From assembly GCA_003290165.1 (NCBI GenBank), contig QNQO01001861.1, positions 1 to 64,000 on the forward strand: 64,000 bases of DNA. Direction: 5' to 3'. The position numbers and the translations under genes were made by a program. Below, piece by piece: positions 23,535-34,795 of this stretch. This DNA comes from Berberis thunbergii. Taxonomy: Eukaryota > Streptophyta > Magnoliopsida > Ranunculales > Berberidaceae. The notes beneath the pieces are model-generated. The model did not search any database, had not been told where the DNA came from, and saw only the letters and a program-made list of their open reading frames with translations. Position 1 is the first letter of the stretch. Each line of letters starts with the position of its first letter.

Positions 23535-23773
23535 ATTCTCCACCTCGTACATCATTTTATCGACCTCAAATTTTGGACGAACTCCAGAAGAAGCTGCAAA
23601 CACCTTAGAACTGTACCTCAACATGACTGATCTGTAGACCCAACCGGCAGCGCCATCCTGACCATGGCTGCCTACGAACCCTCACAGGGATCAAGCCACC
23701 ATAGTTCTTACAACCAGGTGAAGACTCCACCTCACCCCAACACATCCCCGCAAGGCCTCGCCCTCATGGGCAA

Positions 23774-25390
23774 TCAACACGGGCTGATATGAAGCAAGTC
23801 CAAGCAATGCTGAAACTTGCTACCTGTCACCACCTTGGTTAACATGTCTGCTGGGTTCTCATCTGTGTGCACCTTCATTAGAGAAACATCACCTTCCTCT
23901 ATGACATCCCGCACAAAGTGATACCTGACATCGATATGCTTGGTCCGAGCATGATGGACCTGATTTTTAGCCAAGTGGATCGCACTTTGACTATCACACC
24001 ACAAGTCCACACAATCCTGCTTAATCCCCAAGTCGCCTAGAAGACCCCACAGCCACAATGCTTCCTTCACTCCCTCTGCCATGGCCATGTACTCAGCCTC
24101 TGTAGTAGAAAGTGCCATTGTAGACTGTAACATCGATCGCCAACTAACTGGAGCACCATTTATACTGAACACATAACCAGTAGTAGATCGTCGTCTATCT
24201 AGATCGCCTGCATAATCTGAGTCCACAAACCCACTGATCTGACATGTATCTCCACCAAAGCACAAACCCGTATCAACGGTACCTTTTAAGTACCTCAGGA
24301 CCCACTTCACTGCTTCCCAATGTGCCTTCCCCGGGTTCGCCATGAACCTACTGACCACACTGACCGCCTGTGAGATATCTGGACTTGTACACACCATTGC
24401 ATACATCAAATTGCCAACTGCACTAGCATAAGGTACACGTTCCATGTGTGCCTTCTGTTCCGCTGTAGTGGGAGATTGTTTACCAGAGAGCCTAAAATGT
24501 GGAGCCAATGGAGTCACTACTGGCTTAGCATCTTGCATCCCGAACCTCATGATAACCTGCTCAATGTAGCCTTTCTGACTCAAGAACAATTGACGGTTCG
24601 ACCTTTCTCTTCTGATCTCCATACCCAGTATTTACTTAGCAACGCCCATGTCCTTCTCAAACTCTTTACCGAGCTGAGATTTCAGCCTATCTATCTCCAC
24701 CTTGCTCTTCGAAGTAATAAGCATGTCATCCACATACAAAAGAAAATAGATATAATCACCTTCACGAAGTTTCCGAATATAAACACAACAGTCATACTCA
24801 CTTCTGGAGAACCCATGCTTTAGCATGAAGGAGTCAAATCGCTTGTACCACTGCCGAGGAGATTGCTTCAATTCATATAGTGATTTTCTCAAGCGACATA
24901 CCTGACGTTCCTTATCCTCAACCTTGTACCCCTCAGGTTGATGCATATAGATTTCCTCATCCAAGTCTCTGTGCAAGAAGGTTGTTTTGACATCGAGTTG
25001 TCCCAGCTCAAGATCACCATGAGCAACAACACTCAATAGCACCCGAATGGAAGTGTGCTTCACCACCGGAGAAAAGATCTCATTGTAGTCCACTCGCTTT
25101 CTTTGTGCAAACCCCTTAGCCACTAGCCTCACCTTGTACCTTGTACCACCGAGCTCGAAAGGATCTTCTTTCTTCTTGTACACCCACTTACAACCAATAG
25201 CTTTCTTCCCTTTGGGCAATGGGACGACCTCCCATGTTTGATTCTTCCGAAGAGACTCCATCTCTTCTTCCATCACAGCCAACCAACTCTCATTATTACT
25301 ATTCTGTATAGCTTCGTTGAAGGAGATCGGCTCGTCATCCTCAACCGAGAGTGCGTACTCAACCAAATTCACCTGCCCATAGTGCTTCAA
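23774..25390 (-). pseudogene. Copia reverse transcriptase and RNase H
   Basis: Reverse transcriptase (25,390-24,632) makes cDNA from the element RNA. It shows KARLVAKG-like KVRLVAKGFAQ, the QLDVKTTFLH block, a YGLKQ-like YELKQSPRQW, and the catalytic YVDDM. A TAA directly after GVAK splits it from the RNase H part (24,622-23,774), which is in the same frame and begins LGMEI. The RNase H part has GYVFSINGAPVSWRS, the acidic motif TEAEYMA, and ADMLTK near its C-terminus. So a single nonsense codon divides an otherwise open 1.6-kb frame. The N-terminal portion upstream of 25,390 is joined to the integrase only through frame changes. Confidence 0.9.
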
Positions 25391-25989
25391 AGGCTGGTCT
25401 GACCCCAGCTTTTGAACCTGCTTGTATGCTCACCTTGGCCTAGTGGAAGCCAAACTATCCTCGAGCTACTGTTGTTGTAGTGCATGTACATTCTCTTGCT
25501 AAACGGTCTCATGTTCAAGCTCATCATTACTCTCATCATGAGTGTCTCCATGATCCTCCTCTTAAACACGACTAGAACCTGGTTGGTATTTAGGTTCTAT
25601 CTCAACTACTTGAGACTTAGAAGTCCCAACACCATCATCCTCGGGCACCATAGCTTTCGAAGAAGCTACCGTGGAGTTCTCATCAAAAGTAACATCCCTG
25701 CTGATTATGAACTTAGAAGCTTTTACACACCAAAGGCGATAGCCTTTGACACTGCTGCATACCCCAAAATTTTTGCCTTCTTAGCTCTCGCGTCAAGCTT
25801 TCCCTCGTTGACGTGGTACTAGGTAGTGCACCCAAAAATTTTGAGTTTCTCATAATCTGCATGTTCTCCTGACCATACCCTGTAAGGTACATCTCTATCT
25901 AACTTTGAATGAGGAGACCGGTTGCAAATGTAGCAAGCCGTAGCAACCGACTCTGCCCACCATTCTCTGCCCAAACCAGCATATGATCG

Positions 25990-26600
25990 CATACACATTG
26001 CTCACTCGCGCAATGTACGGTTTAGCCTCTCCGCGACCCCATTTTGCTGTGGTGTTTTCCTGACTGTCCAATGTCTAGCAATTCCTTCCTGATCACAAAA
26101 CTCCTTGAAGGCACCCTCTGTATACTCTGTACCGTTATCAGATCGCAGTGTCTTCAATTTCTTGCACGTTTTGTTCTCAACCATTGCTTTCCACTTCTTG
26201 AACGTGTTGAATACCTCATTCTTATGCTTCAAGAAATAAATCCAAGCATACCTAGAATAATCATCAACAAACGTGACAAAGTACCTGGAACCACCCTTGG
26301 AAGTAACTGAAGTTGGACCCCAAACATCTGTATGCACATAGTCTAAAATACCTCTGCTTCTGTGTTTGCTTGACTTGAACTGAACCCGATGTGCTTTACC
26401 GTACACACAATGCTCGCAAAAATCCATGCAAGGCTTCTTCATATTCTTCAGCAAACATTTTTACCGAGCAGATCTAGACCTCTCTCTGACATATGCCCAA
26501 GCCGCCTATGCCATAACCGAGTGCACTCACATGGGTCTCCATCACTTCCACTAGTTCCAACTGTTGTACTTCCTGTCACCGTCGTACCCAAAAGAGCATA
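25990..26600 (-). pseudogene. Copia integrase core
   Basis: Integrase inserts element cDNA into the host chromosome. The HHCC zinc domain is visible on the minus strand as WHRRLGH ... CEHCVYGK, with a stop between the two halves at about 26,456. The catalytic core follows with HTDVWGP (first D), RSDNGTEY (second D) and the QQNGVAERLNRT block (E). The frame is open from 26,454 to 26,002 and then closes. The C-terminal part to 25,400 is only recognisable in mixed frames (KIFGC, KAKILGY). Confidence 0.9.
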
Positions 26601-26606
26601 AAGGTT

Positions 26607-27818
26607 TCATTGACGAATACCTTTCATCACTACCAAAGAACCACAAACAACCCTCTTCACTCCATTCCATGTAACTATCTTACAACCACCGGAGTCCAAA
26701 GCACCAGCAGAAATAAGGTTCTTCCGCAAATCAGGGACATGTCTTACATCCATCAAAGTTCTTACCACTCCATGCATCTTGATTCTAATAGAACCAGGCC
26801 CCACCGTTTTACAAGAATGGTTATTCCCCATCAACACGGTTCCACCATTAATGCTTCTATAGGTAGTAAACCACTTCCTATTTGGACACATATGGTACGA
26901 GCAACCAGAATCAAGAATCCACTTACCGGAGATTTCTTCTTCACATGTGACGGAGAAACAATCATCATTGCTCCCTTCTTCCGAAGCATAACCAACCTCT
27001 TGCTTCCCTTCTGCCTTTCTGTTATTGTTGTTCTTCTTCCATCCTGCTCTCTTGTTAGGGAAATTTGCTTTGAAATGCCCAAGTTCACCGCATTTAAAAC
27101 ACGACCTTTCCACAAAAGGTCTAGAACTTGACCTAGACTTTCCTCCCTTGCCTTTTTCTCGTTCCTTGCTTCTACCTCTTACAAACAGCCCTTGTGCCTG
27201 CTCCTTGTTACCACTAGTAGCCATGCCTCTAGTTGCAATCTTCTGAAGATCATCCGCTAGAAGTGACATTCTAGTCTCATCCATGGTAAGATTGTCACCC
27301 ACAAGCATCAATGTTTATACTAGGTTCTCATAAGACTTCGGCAACGAAAGAAGTAGCAGAAGTGCTTGATCCTCATCATCTACCTTCACATCAATGTCTT
27401 TCAAATCTGATATACACGTATCAAACTTGTTGATGTACTCCCGGACTGATGAACCTTCCTCCATCTTGCAAGTATACAATCTGGACTTCAAATAGATCCG
27501 ATTTGTTAGAGTCTTCGTCATGAAGTTTGCCTCCAACTTTGACCACACATCCGCAGCCGTTACCTCACCATCAACCAAGAAAACAACATCCCTTTCAAGG
27601 CATAGAATGATCGACACTCGTGCTTCAAGATCTAACTCTTCCCAATCCTCATCAGACATATCTTTGTGCTTCTTTTCTTTACCCACCAAAGCTTTGTGCA
27701 ATTTCTGTGAGATTAGCAAATTTTTCATTTGCATCCTCCAATAGGAGAAATCATTCTTCCCATTGAACTTCTCTATCTCATACTTCCCAACTTTAACTGT
27801 GCCGCTTGTAGAAGTCAT
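26607..27818 (-). pseudogene. Copia gag and protease
   Basis: Begins MTSTSGTVKVGKYEIEKFNG. The UBN2-type gag domain includes YLKSRLYTCKMEEGSSVREY and LLLSLPKSYENLV. A TAA after ENLV (27,315-27,317) interrupts the frame, which then continues unchanged to 26,607. The zinc knuckle reads [14 protein letters not shown], with phenylalanine in place of the last zinc-binding cysteine. The aspartic protease motif is [10 protein letters not shown]. The nonsense codon and the lost cysteine both argue against function. Confidence 0.9.
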
Positions 27819-27941
27819 TTCTCCGCTTGTTTCACAAACCAGCTTCTCTCGGGAATTTCAACAAACACCTTGTGTGCACCACACAAGACACAACCCAAAC
27901 ACCTCAAATCGGAGCTTTACCACCCAAATCTGACAAAGGGC

Positions 27942-27953
27942 TCTGATACCAAT
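27942..27953 (-). promoter_or_regulatory. Copia primer-binding site
   Basis: On the minus strand TGGTATCAGAGC lies two bases inside the 5' LTR. This is complementary to the 3' end of initiator methionine tRNA, the usual primer for plant copia elements. Confidence 0.9.
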
Positions 27954-29038
27954 TGTTGTACCCCTAAGAGGGATACCCTGTAGGACTGCGGAAGCTAACC
28001 ACTTGAAGAGAAACACCTTGTACTGAAACTTACACCAAGTGCCACAACCAACAAGCAATGAACTACACAACTAGCAACCAATCAAAGTAGGGCTGAAAAC
28101 CGAATCGACGGTTCGGTTTTTCACTTAAACCGTGAACCGAACCGACTTAGGTCGGTTTTAAAATTTTCAAACCGAACCGACCATTAACAAAACCGATCCG
28201 AAACCGAACCGATTCTAATTTATGCAAATCGAACTGAACCGTACCGACTAAAATCGAACCAAAACCAAAATAAAATCAAACCGACCTACTATTTTAAACC
28301 TATTGTATTATTTATATATAAATATTTATTATTTATTATATATATTCAGTTGGTTCGGTTTGGTCGGTTAAAATCACATAGAAACTGAAATCGAACCGAC
28401 CACTTCGGTTTTGAATTTTTTGAAATCGAAACCGATCCGTACCGAATTTAAACCGAACCAATCGATTTAGTTTAGATCGGGTCGGTCGGTTTAATCGGTT
28501 TGATCGGTTTTTTGTTCAGCCCTAAATTAAAGTAAACAACTACCTACGAATGTAAATAACAAGTAGAGATACTCACACACGAAATTTACGTGGTTCGGCT
28601 ATGCCTACATCCACGGGGGTGACGAGAGATTCCACTATAATGAAGAATACCGACAACTTGCACAACCCGCAAGTTCGTCCCAAGAAGGAGCTTTGATCTA
28701 CCCAAGAGAAGAACAACCTCTTCCTTGTACAATCACTCCAAGCTCACACTCTCTACAAGTTTATCCTTTTTTTCTTGAGTTTTACCACTCATACAACCTT
28801 CTCACCTTTTCCCATACGTTCTACCACATATGTGTTTATATATGCTTGACCACATATCTTGTTAGTTGCACTCTAACAATTGTTTTTTTATGTTTTACCA
28901 CACAAAGAACAACAAGTCTACCAGTCTATAAATACTAATGTGCTTTGTGTTACACCACATTAAACACAAAATTATTGATAGACCAGTCAACACATAGACC
29001 TACCAATTTTGTGAGCAGTTCTGAACCCATGCTTCACA
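27954..29038 (-). repeat. 5' LTR of the copia element, interrupted by a hAT element
   Basis: 1,085 bp because a 437-bp hAT element and its target duplication are inserted; the LTR itself is about 640 bp. Ends are TGTTGTACCCC and GCTTCACA on the plus strand. Confidence 0.9.
28088..28524. mobile_element. Non-autonomous hAT element nested in the LTR
   Basis: 437 bp with TAGGGCTGAA at the left and TTCAGCCCTA at the right. The flanks are AATCAAAG (28,080-28,087) and AATTAAAG (28,525-28,532), an 8-bp duplication with one change. The empty site is in the other LTR at 23,003-23,016. The body consists mostly of degenerate repeats of ACCGAACCGA and its complement. Confidence 0.9.
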
Positions 29039-29043
29039 TTAGA

Positions 29044-29063
29044 TATATATATATATAAAGTAC
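29044..29063 (+). promoter_or_regulatory. Possible TATA region of the CNL gene
   Basis: A TATATATATATATAAAG stretch starts five bases after the copia LTR and about 155 bp before the CNL start codon, a plausible core promoter spacing. If real, the copia element sits directly upstream of the core promoter. A simple dinucleotide repeat could give the same look. Confidence 0.35.
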
Positions 29064-29216
29064 CAATAGAAAGGTCTTGTCAATTCATTTACTACTCTTT
29101 ACTTCTTCTCTGTAAGTAGAATTACAAATCAAGTTTCCTAGCTTATTGTAACAAATCTTCTTGTTAATCTTCCCTGTTCTTATTCTTTTTTTCTTTCTGC
29201 AAAAGGATCAAGGAAA

Positions 29217-32200
29217 ATGGCAGCAGATCAAGTGGTGTGTCCATTCCTTGATGTTGTCTTTAAAAAGCTCGAGGACTTGATCAAGACGAACTTTAGTCCA
29301 TCATGGGGTGTGGAGAAGGAGCTCAATGAGCTTTACAATACTTTCTGTAAAATCAAGTATGTCCTCAGGGATGCAGAGGAGAGGCAGTTCAAGGAAGGGG
29401 AAGAGCTGATCCGGCTTTGGCTACAGAAACTAAATGATGCTTCTTATAAGACTGATGATGTCTTGGATGAGTTTGCATTTAAAGCTCCACAACCAGCCTC
29501 GGTGGGAATTAGCAGCAACAACACAGTAACTGGCGCTCTACAAGCAACTAACTTTCGTCTTGAGGTTCAGAAGCTCATTGAGTCATTTCATGCAATTGAT
29601 GACGAGGCTTCGAAGCTTGCCTTGCGAGGAAATATCAAAACGACAGCTGAAGAAATCTGTCCGGGTCATGAATCTATTTCCATCTCAACTGAACCACATG
29701 TTTACGGGAGAGATGAAGACAGGGAGAAGTTAGCGAAGCAATTGTTGGGAGGTTATTACATGACTTTGGAACGATTTAATCTCCCTACTACGCACCCAAA
29801 AGCTCCCGGTCGGAACCAAACTCTCAGCAATTCAATGAAAGATGTCTCAACTTGTTGTATACTCGGCATTGGTGGACTTGGCAAGACAACTCTTGCACAG
29901 CTATTGTACAAGGACGTGCGGATAACAAAGCACTTTGAAGTTAAATCTTGGGTCTATGTATCGAATGATTTTGATGTCAAACGAATTATAAAAGCAATTA
30001 TAGCCGGTTGTCCAGAGAAGGCACATGATTCAAAGGACTCAAAGAAGGCACATGACTCAAAGAAGGCACATGATTCAAAGAAGGCTTCTGATCCAGACGA
30101 TTTGGAATCTTTACGATTACGCCTTCAAAATGAGCTGAGTGGTGGCAAGAGATTCTTACTTGTGCTAGATGATGTTTGTGACATAACTCAGCAGGAATGG
30201 GATATACTGAAGGAGGTCTTGTTGAAATGCGGAGCAAAAGGCAGTTCCATCATTGTCACCACTCGTCTCCAAACAACTGCATGCATTACCGCCAGGGAAC
30301 ATACTCACCACCTAGAAGGGCTTTTAGAAAGTGATTGTTTGGCTTTGTTCGAGCAATACGCTTTTGGCAAGGGAAATGAAAAGATCCCGGCCTTGAAGAA
30401 GATCGGCGAAAAGATCGTCAAGAAGTGTGGACGTTTGCCTTTGGCTGCAAAGGCTATGGGTAGCATGCTCTTCAACACAAAAGAGGAAAGCGATTGGAAT
30501 GAAGTCGAAAAAAGTAAAGTTTGGGAGCTCGCTCAAAGTAGTGAGAATAATATCTTACCCTCATTAAGATTGAGCTATTATCATCTGTTACCAACATTGA
30601 AGCAATGCTTTGCCTATTGTTCAATCTTTCCTAAAGGTTATTTGATTGAAAAGCAACAGTTGATTCAACTGTGGATTGCAAACGGTTTAGTGCAATCTCG
30701 AGCAAAGAAAGAGTCGGAGGATGTTGGAAATGAGATTTTCAATGGGTTGCTACAAAGGTCCTTCTTTCAAGATGAAATGCGGAACGAAGTTGGTGACATA
30801 ATAAGTTGCAAAATGCACGATCTTGTGCATGATCTTGCAATTTACATTGCAGGGTATGAGTATGTTGGTATGGATGATGGAAGTACAAGAGATATTACCG
30901 AAAGAACTCGTCATGTGTCTCTAATGTCTGACAGTGTTGGGTCGATAAAAAGATCATCATCATGCTTACGTTCTCTCCTTAATTTGAAAGTCGAGAATGT
31001 GGATCTGGTCTCTAAACTCGCCCTCTCAAAATTTATGTGCTTACGGGCGTTAGACTTGCATTCCTCTCGAATTAAAGCATTATCTGTTCCCATTGGTAAA
31101 ATGATACACCTAAGGTATCTCAACCTTTCTTGTAATTGGGATATGAGATCAATACCGGAATCTATCAGCTCGCTAAGAAATTTGCAGACTTTGAATCTCC
31201 GTAATTGTTTGAATCTCAAGTCTTTGCCGAAAGATATGAGAAAAATGAGCAGCCTCAGACACCTAGATATTCGGGAATGTTTTCGCTTACAAAGCATGCC
31301 GATTGGGATGGGGAAATTGACTTGTCTTTGTACATTAAGTAATTTCATTGTGGGCAAGGAGAGTGGCAATGGTGTGGACGAGTTGCAAGGGCTGAATAAC
31401 CTCAGAGGAGAATTGAAGATAAGAGGGCTTGAGAAGGTGAAAAATCCAACGGAGGCTAAAGTGGCAAATTTGATGAATAAGAAACATCTTCGTTCATTAG
31501 GGTTAATATTTTGGTCATACTCAGGTTTGGATTCGGACTCTGAATCGGAGCAGCATCAGCAAGGGAACGAGATACAGGATGAGGTAATAGAAGGTCTTCA
31601 ACCTCATGAAAATCTAAGAAAACTGATGGTTGAAGGGAATGGAAGACTAAGCTGCTCTCCAAGTTGGTTAACAGCTGTGGGTGTCCCTAATTTGGTTGAA
31701 ATCACTCTAAAGAACTGCACAAGATGCGAACATCTCCCACCTCTTGGGAAACTTCGTTTTCTCAAAGTTTTGAAGTTGTATGGAATGAAGTCACTGAAAT
31801 TCATTGATGTAGATGATGATGTTGATGCCAATGTAGGTGGAGGAGGAGGATTTCCGTCGCTAGAAGAAATCGACTTTTCTTTTATGGATAATTTGAAGGG
31901 ATGGTCATCATCGTTGTCATTGTCCTTGTCTTCTCAAGCAACACAAGTAGCAGTTTTCCCTCGCCTGAAATTTGTGAGTCTCTCTGAATGCCCAAATCTG
32001 ACTGGAGGAATCCCATTGGCATGTTCCCCTGTCCAATCAGTTGATATGTTCGATTGCAATGGCATGTTTCTGGGATCACTGAGAGACCTCCTTTGCCTTC
32101 CTCACCTTCAAATAAAACATTTTGATGAACTGGAGTATTTTCCACCAGGGGCACTGCGAACCTTACTGCTCTCGAGACATTGGTGATCAAATATTGTGAC

Positions 32201-33214
32201 AACCTGAAATCTCTGCCTGTAGAACTGAAAAGTCTTGCTAAATTGACAGCGTTGCAGATATATAAGTGTAGCAACTTGGTTTCATTGGTAGAGGGGGGAC
32301 TCAAAAACCTCTCCTCCCTCAAAACTCTTGAGATTGTAGATTGCGATGCTTTGGAGCGTTTGCCTGAGCTGGAGAAGACTTCTCTCGTTAATTTGACAAT
32401 CAAAGGATGTGGTGAGATGAAATTCTTGAAAGAGGATTTTGAGCAACTAGTTGCCCTTGAAACACTTAAACTGTCTGACTTGCCCAAGTTGACATGCCTT
32501 CCAGAGGGGATAAAAGACTCTGCTGCAACACTAAAGCGTCTAGAAATTGGGGGACATGAGGGAGATATGGACTTGCCAGATTGGATAGGTACTTGTCTAA
32601 TCAAACTTGAGTATTTGCAAATTTTTGCTCGAAAGAACTGGAAAGTGTTGCCACTGTGGATGAAAGACCTCGCTGCTCTTAAGAAACTACGGGTTTGCAG
32701 ATGTAATAAAGAACTAAAGAAAGATGGAAGAGGTGGAAAGAAAAGACTCACTTTGGTTCGGAAGAGGGCGACGAAAAAGATGAAGAGTACACTGAGGACG
32801 ACGAAGAAGATGAAGAGTACAATGAGGACAACAAAGAGGACGATGACAAGGAAAGAGAAGACTACTGCTTCAACATGATTTCTCATGTTCCAGATGTTAA
32901 ATTTGTTGGCTACAAATATGAATGGTAAGAGCCAAACCAATTCTTCTTGATTTCTAACACAATTATTTTCATTGTTATCTTTCTTCAGCTCATTTTTTCA
33001 TTGGTATATGGTTGCTAGAGTTTGTAAATGAAATTTCCTTATTTCTCTGTTTTCTGATTTTTATTTTGGTTCAACTGTCGTGAGTTGTGTGTACTTAAGG
33101 TTAGGTTCCAACTATGTTGCCCTAATTACTGCTAAAGACCACAAGTTAACTAAGTTGCACGTGTTTGTTGATAGGCTCGGGGGCTATGACTCTGACTCTG
33201 ACGACTTCGTCTGA
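29217..33214 (+). pseudogene. CC-NBS-LRR disease-resistance gene with two frame breaks
   Basis: A CNL immune receptor of the RGA/RPP13-like type, which detects pathogen effectors in the cytoplasm. The ATG (29,217) has context GGAAAATGG. The first frame gives 989 residues: coiled coil with TDDVLDEF (79-86), P-loop GIGGLGKTT (about 218), kinase 2 LVLDDVC (315-321; Trp is usual where Cys stands), GRLPLAAK (about 405), LKQCFAYCSIFPKG, KMHDLVHD (about 532), then leucine-rich repeats. A DSKKAH repeat lies at about 267-290. One base appears lost near 32,156: the frame stops at 32,186 while LRR sequence continues in the next frame to about 32,700. A second shift near 32,715 leads to an acidic tail, then SHVPDVKF. 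A GT-AG intron at 32,925-33,174 joins in phase to a short exon ending DSDSDDFV, stop 33,212-33,214. It is either a recent pseudogene or has assembly errors; the truncated product could still be made. Confidence 0.85.
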
Positions 33215-34060
33215 AGAAATACTCAAATGGGTGTGTTCTCTCTCATCTGAGATGTCATTTGCTATGGAGCCTGATGGACTTGACACTACTAAGTTTGTGT
33301 TTTTTGAATATTTGCAAATTGTAATTTCTCAAATGTTTATGTAATAGGGTTTGTTCTCGAGTGATCATTTATAATGAGTTGCCACTGTACTTCATACTAT
33401 TTTCAGGTTGTCAATTTGTTTTGATTATACGAGTGACATCACAGAAGTTATTGATAAGTCATGATGATGCCTTGGCTCCTTGAGACAGCTGGAAACATAA
33501 CACCTTATTTTGGTGATAGGCTTGGGCTGTGAGTCTGGCATATAGCCTAGACATGTTCGTTCGAGTGTTGGGGTGTCCCTTCTGTTCTTTTGAGCGTTTA
33601 GACTTTAGATAGTTTTGGGTTCTCTACATTGATGTGAGTAGACCCAGGTGGCCTCAATAAGTTAGAAACCCATGTTTTATTGTTACCCTAGAGCATGGTT
33701 CAAATCATCGATAATGTTAAGATATATCGACCCTTGAAGTTGGGATAAATATTGCCGATATCATGGATAATTCCTCTAATATTTGGATATATCTATATTA
33801 TGGATATTTTCACCTGAAAAATGGATAAATATTAGAAGATATACAAGATATTCTTAACGAGGCCCCGGAGAGTGTTTGCAATGCATTGGTGCAAATGCAG
33901 GTTTAGAGAGTGATTTTTCACCCATTTTGTGTTTTAAAATGGCAAAAAACGTGACTAGTATATATAGAGAGAGAGGGAGGGTTTCAGGCCCATCTTGGGG
34001 GGTTTTGGATTTTAAAATGCATCATTTTTCACATTTCTGTTGAACACAAAATGGAGAAGG
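33215..34060. other. No gene; CNL 3' flank
   Basis: AT-rich DNA. At 33,715-33,850 there is a degenerate repeat of GATATAT/ATGGATA motifs. A short GAGA microsatellite lies at 33,965-33,980. No conserved coding is visible. Confidence 0.5.
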
Positions 34061-34143
34061 GTGTCATGAACCAACCAATTCTCCCAAAAGTCTCGGGCTT
34101 TCAAAGCCGACGTTCTCGTCGGCTTACTCTATCGACACAAACC

Positions 34144-34500
34144 AACCAATTTTCCCAAAAGCCTGAGCTGTCTAGGAGGAGAATGTCCATAACTAGGATC
34201 GTGACATTGCCCAACGCTTCCAAAGTCGACATCCTCGTCGGCTTACTCTATCGACACTGGCTTGATGAGCTTTCGGTTCTTGGAGCGGTCCATGGAACTG
34301 TGCCAGAACTAACGGACCGTTCCAAGGAACGTTTCATGGAACTTAGCACTTTATCCATATATAATGATAAATTATTTTAATCCAGCCTATAAATCGCCCC
34401 TATCGGAAATCGAACCTTGGATGTGGGGTTTGGCTCTGATACCAACTAATTCTCCCAAATCCCAAGCTGAGGGGAAGGTCCATGACTAGGATCGTGACAA
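34144..34500 (-). repeat. Possible miniature LTR element remnant
   Basis: Two similar stretches of about 60 bp, at 34,146-34,206 and 34,441-34,499, each run from CAATT or TAATTCTCCCAAA to ACTAGGATCGTGACA. Directly left of the right copy is GCTCTGATACCA, which on the minus strand is the primer site TGGTATCAGAGC. This arrangement fits a terminal-repeat retrotransposon in miniature. A second pair of repeats, CCTCGTCGGCTTACTCTATC and its variant, lies at about 34,107 and 34,228. No target duplication was found. Confidence 0.4.
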
Positions 34501-34599
34501 AGAAATCCTAGCTAGTTACGTCAACTGACTTTGGACCAATATCATGCTCGGCATAATCATCCAAAAGCAACTGGGAGGCAAGTGCTTAACCATGCGAAA

Positions 34600-34795
34600 A
34601 ACAACAAAGATAACATCTCAATTTTTGCCATTCTCGGTATGAGGGACTTGGCAAAACAACTTCTGCATAACTGGTTTACAATGATGAGAGGGTGAAAGAC
34701 CTTTGTGAATTTTGATATCAAACGTATCATGAAAGCGATTGTAGCCATTATTCCAAGAAATGAATATGATCTTGAAAACTTAGTTCTATGATGTA
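34600..34795 (+). pseudogene. Relic of a second NBS gene
   Basis: In mixed frames this reads IFAILGM, then a broken P-loop (expected GGLGKTT; here RDLAKTT), LVYNDERVKD, and NFDIKRIMKAIVAIIP followed by a DLENL-like end. These are in the order P-loop to RNBS-A of CNL proteins and match the neighbouring CNL gene (DFDVKRIIKAIIAG, DDLESL). Only about 60 codons remain. It points to a former tandem CNL cluster. Confidence 0.7.

Larger units (their letters stand above)
22875..29038 (-). mobile_element. Full-length Ty1/copia retrotransposon (Tork-like), inactive
   Basis: A complete element on the minus strand: 5' LTR at 27,954-29,038, primer site, gag, protease, integrase, reverse transcriptase, RNase H, then 3' LTR at 22,875-23,534. 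The order integrase before reverse transcriptase defines copia. Gag and integrase sequence resemble the TNT1/Tork lineage. By eye the two LTRs differ at about 4% of positions plus indels, so the insertion is not recent. The flanking 5-mers CTATA and TTAGA do not match, so no target duplication survives. Stops and frame changes in gag, between gag-protease and integrase, in the integrase C-terminal region, and between RT and RNase H make it non-autonomous. Confidence 0.9.

Noticed and set aside
31882..32940. 352-codon minus-strand open frame opposite the CNL LRR region
   Set aside because: It is the antisense of leucine-rich repeat coding; composition is low complexity and no domain is visible.
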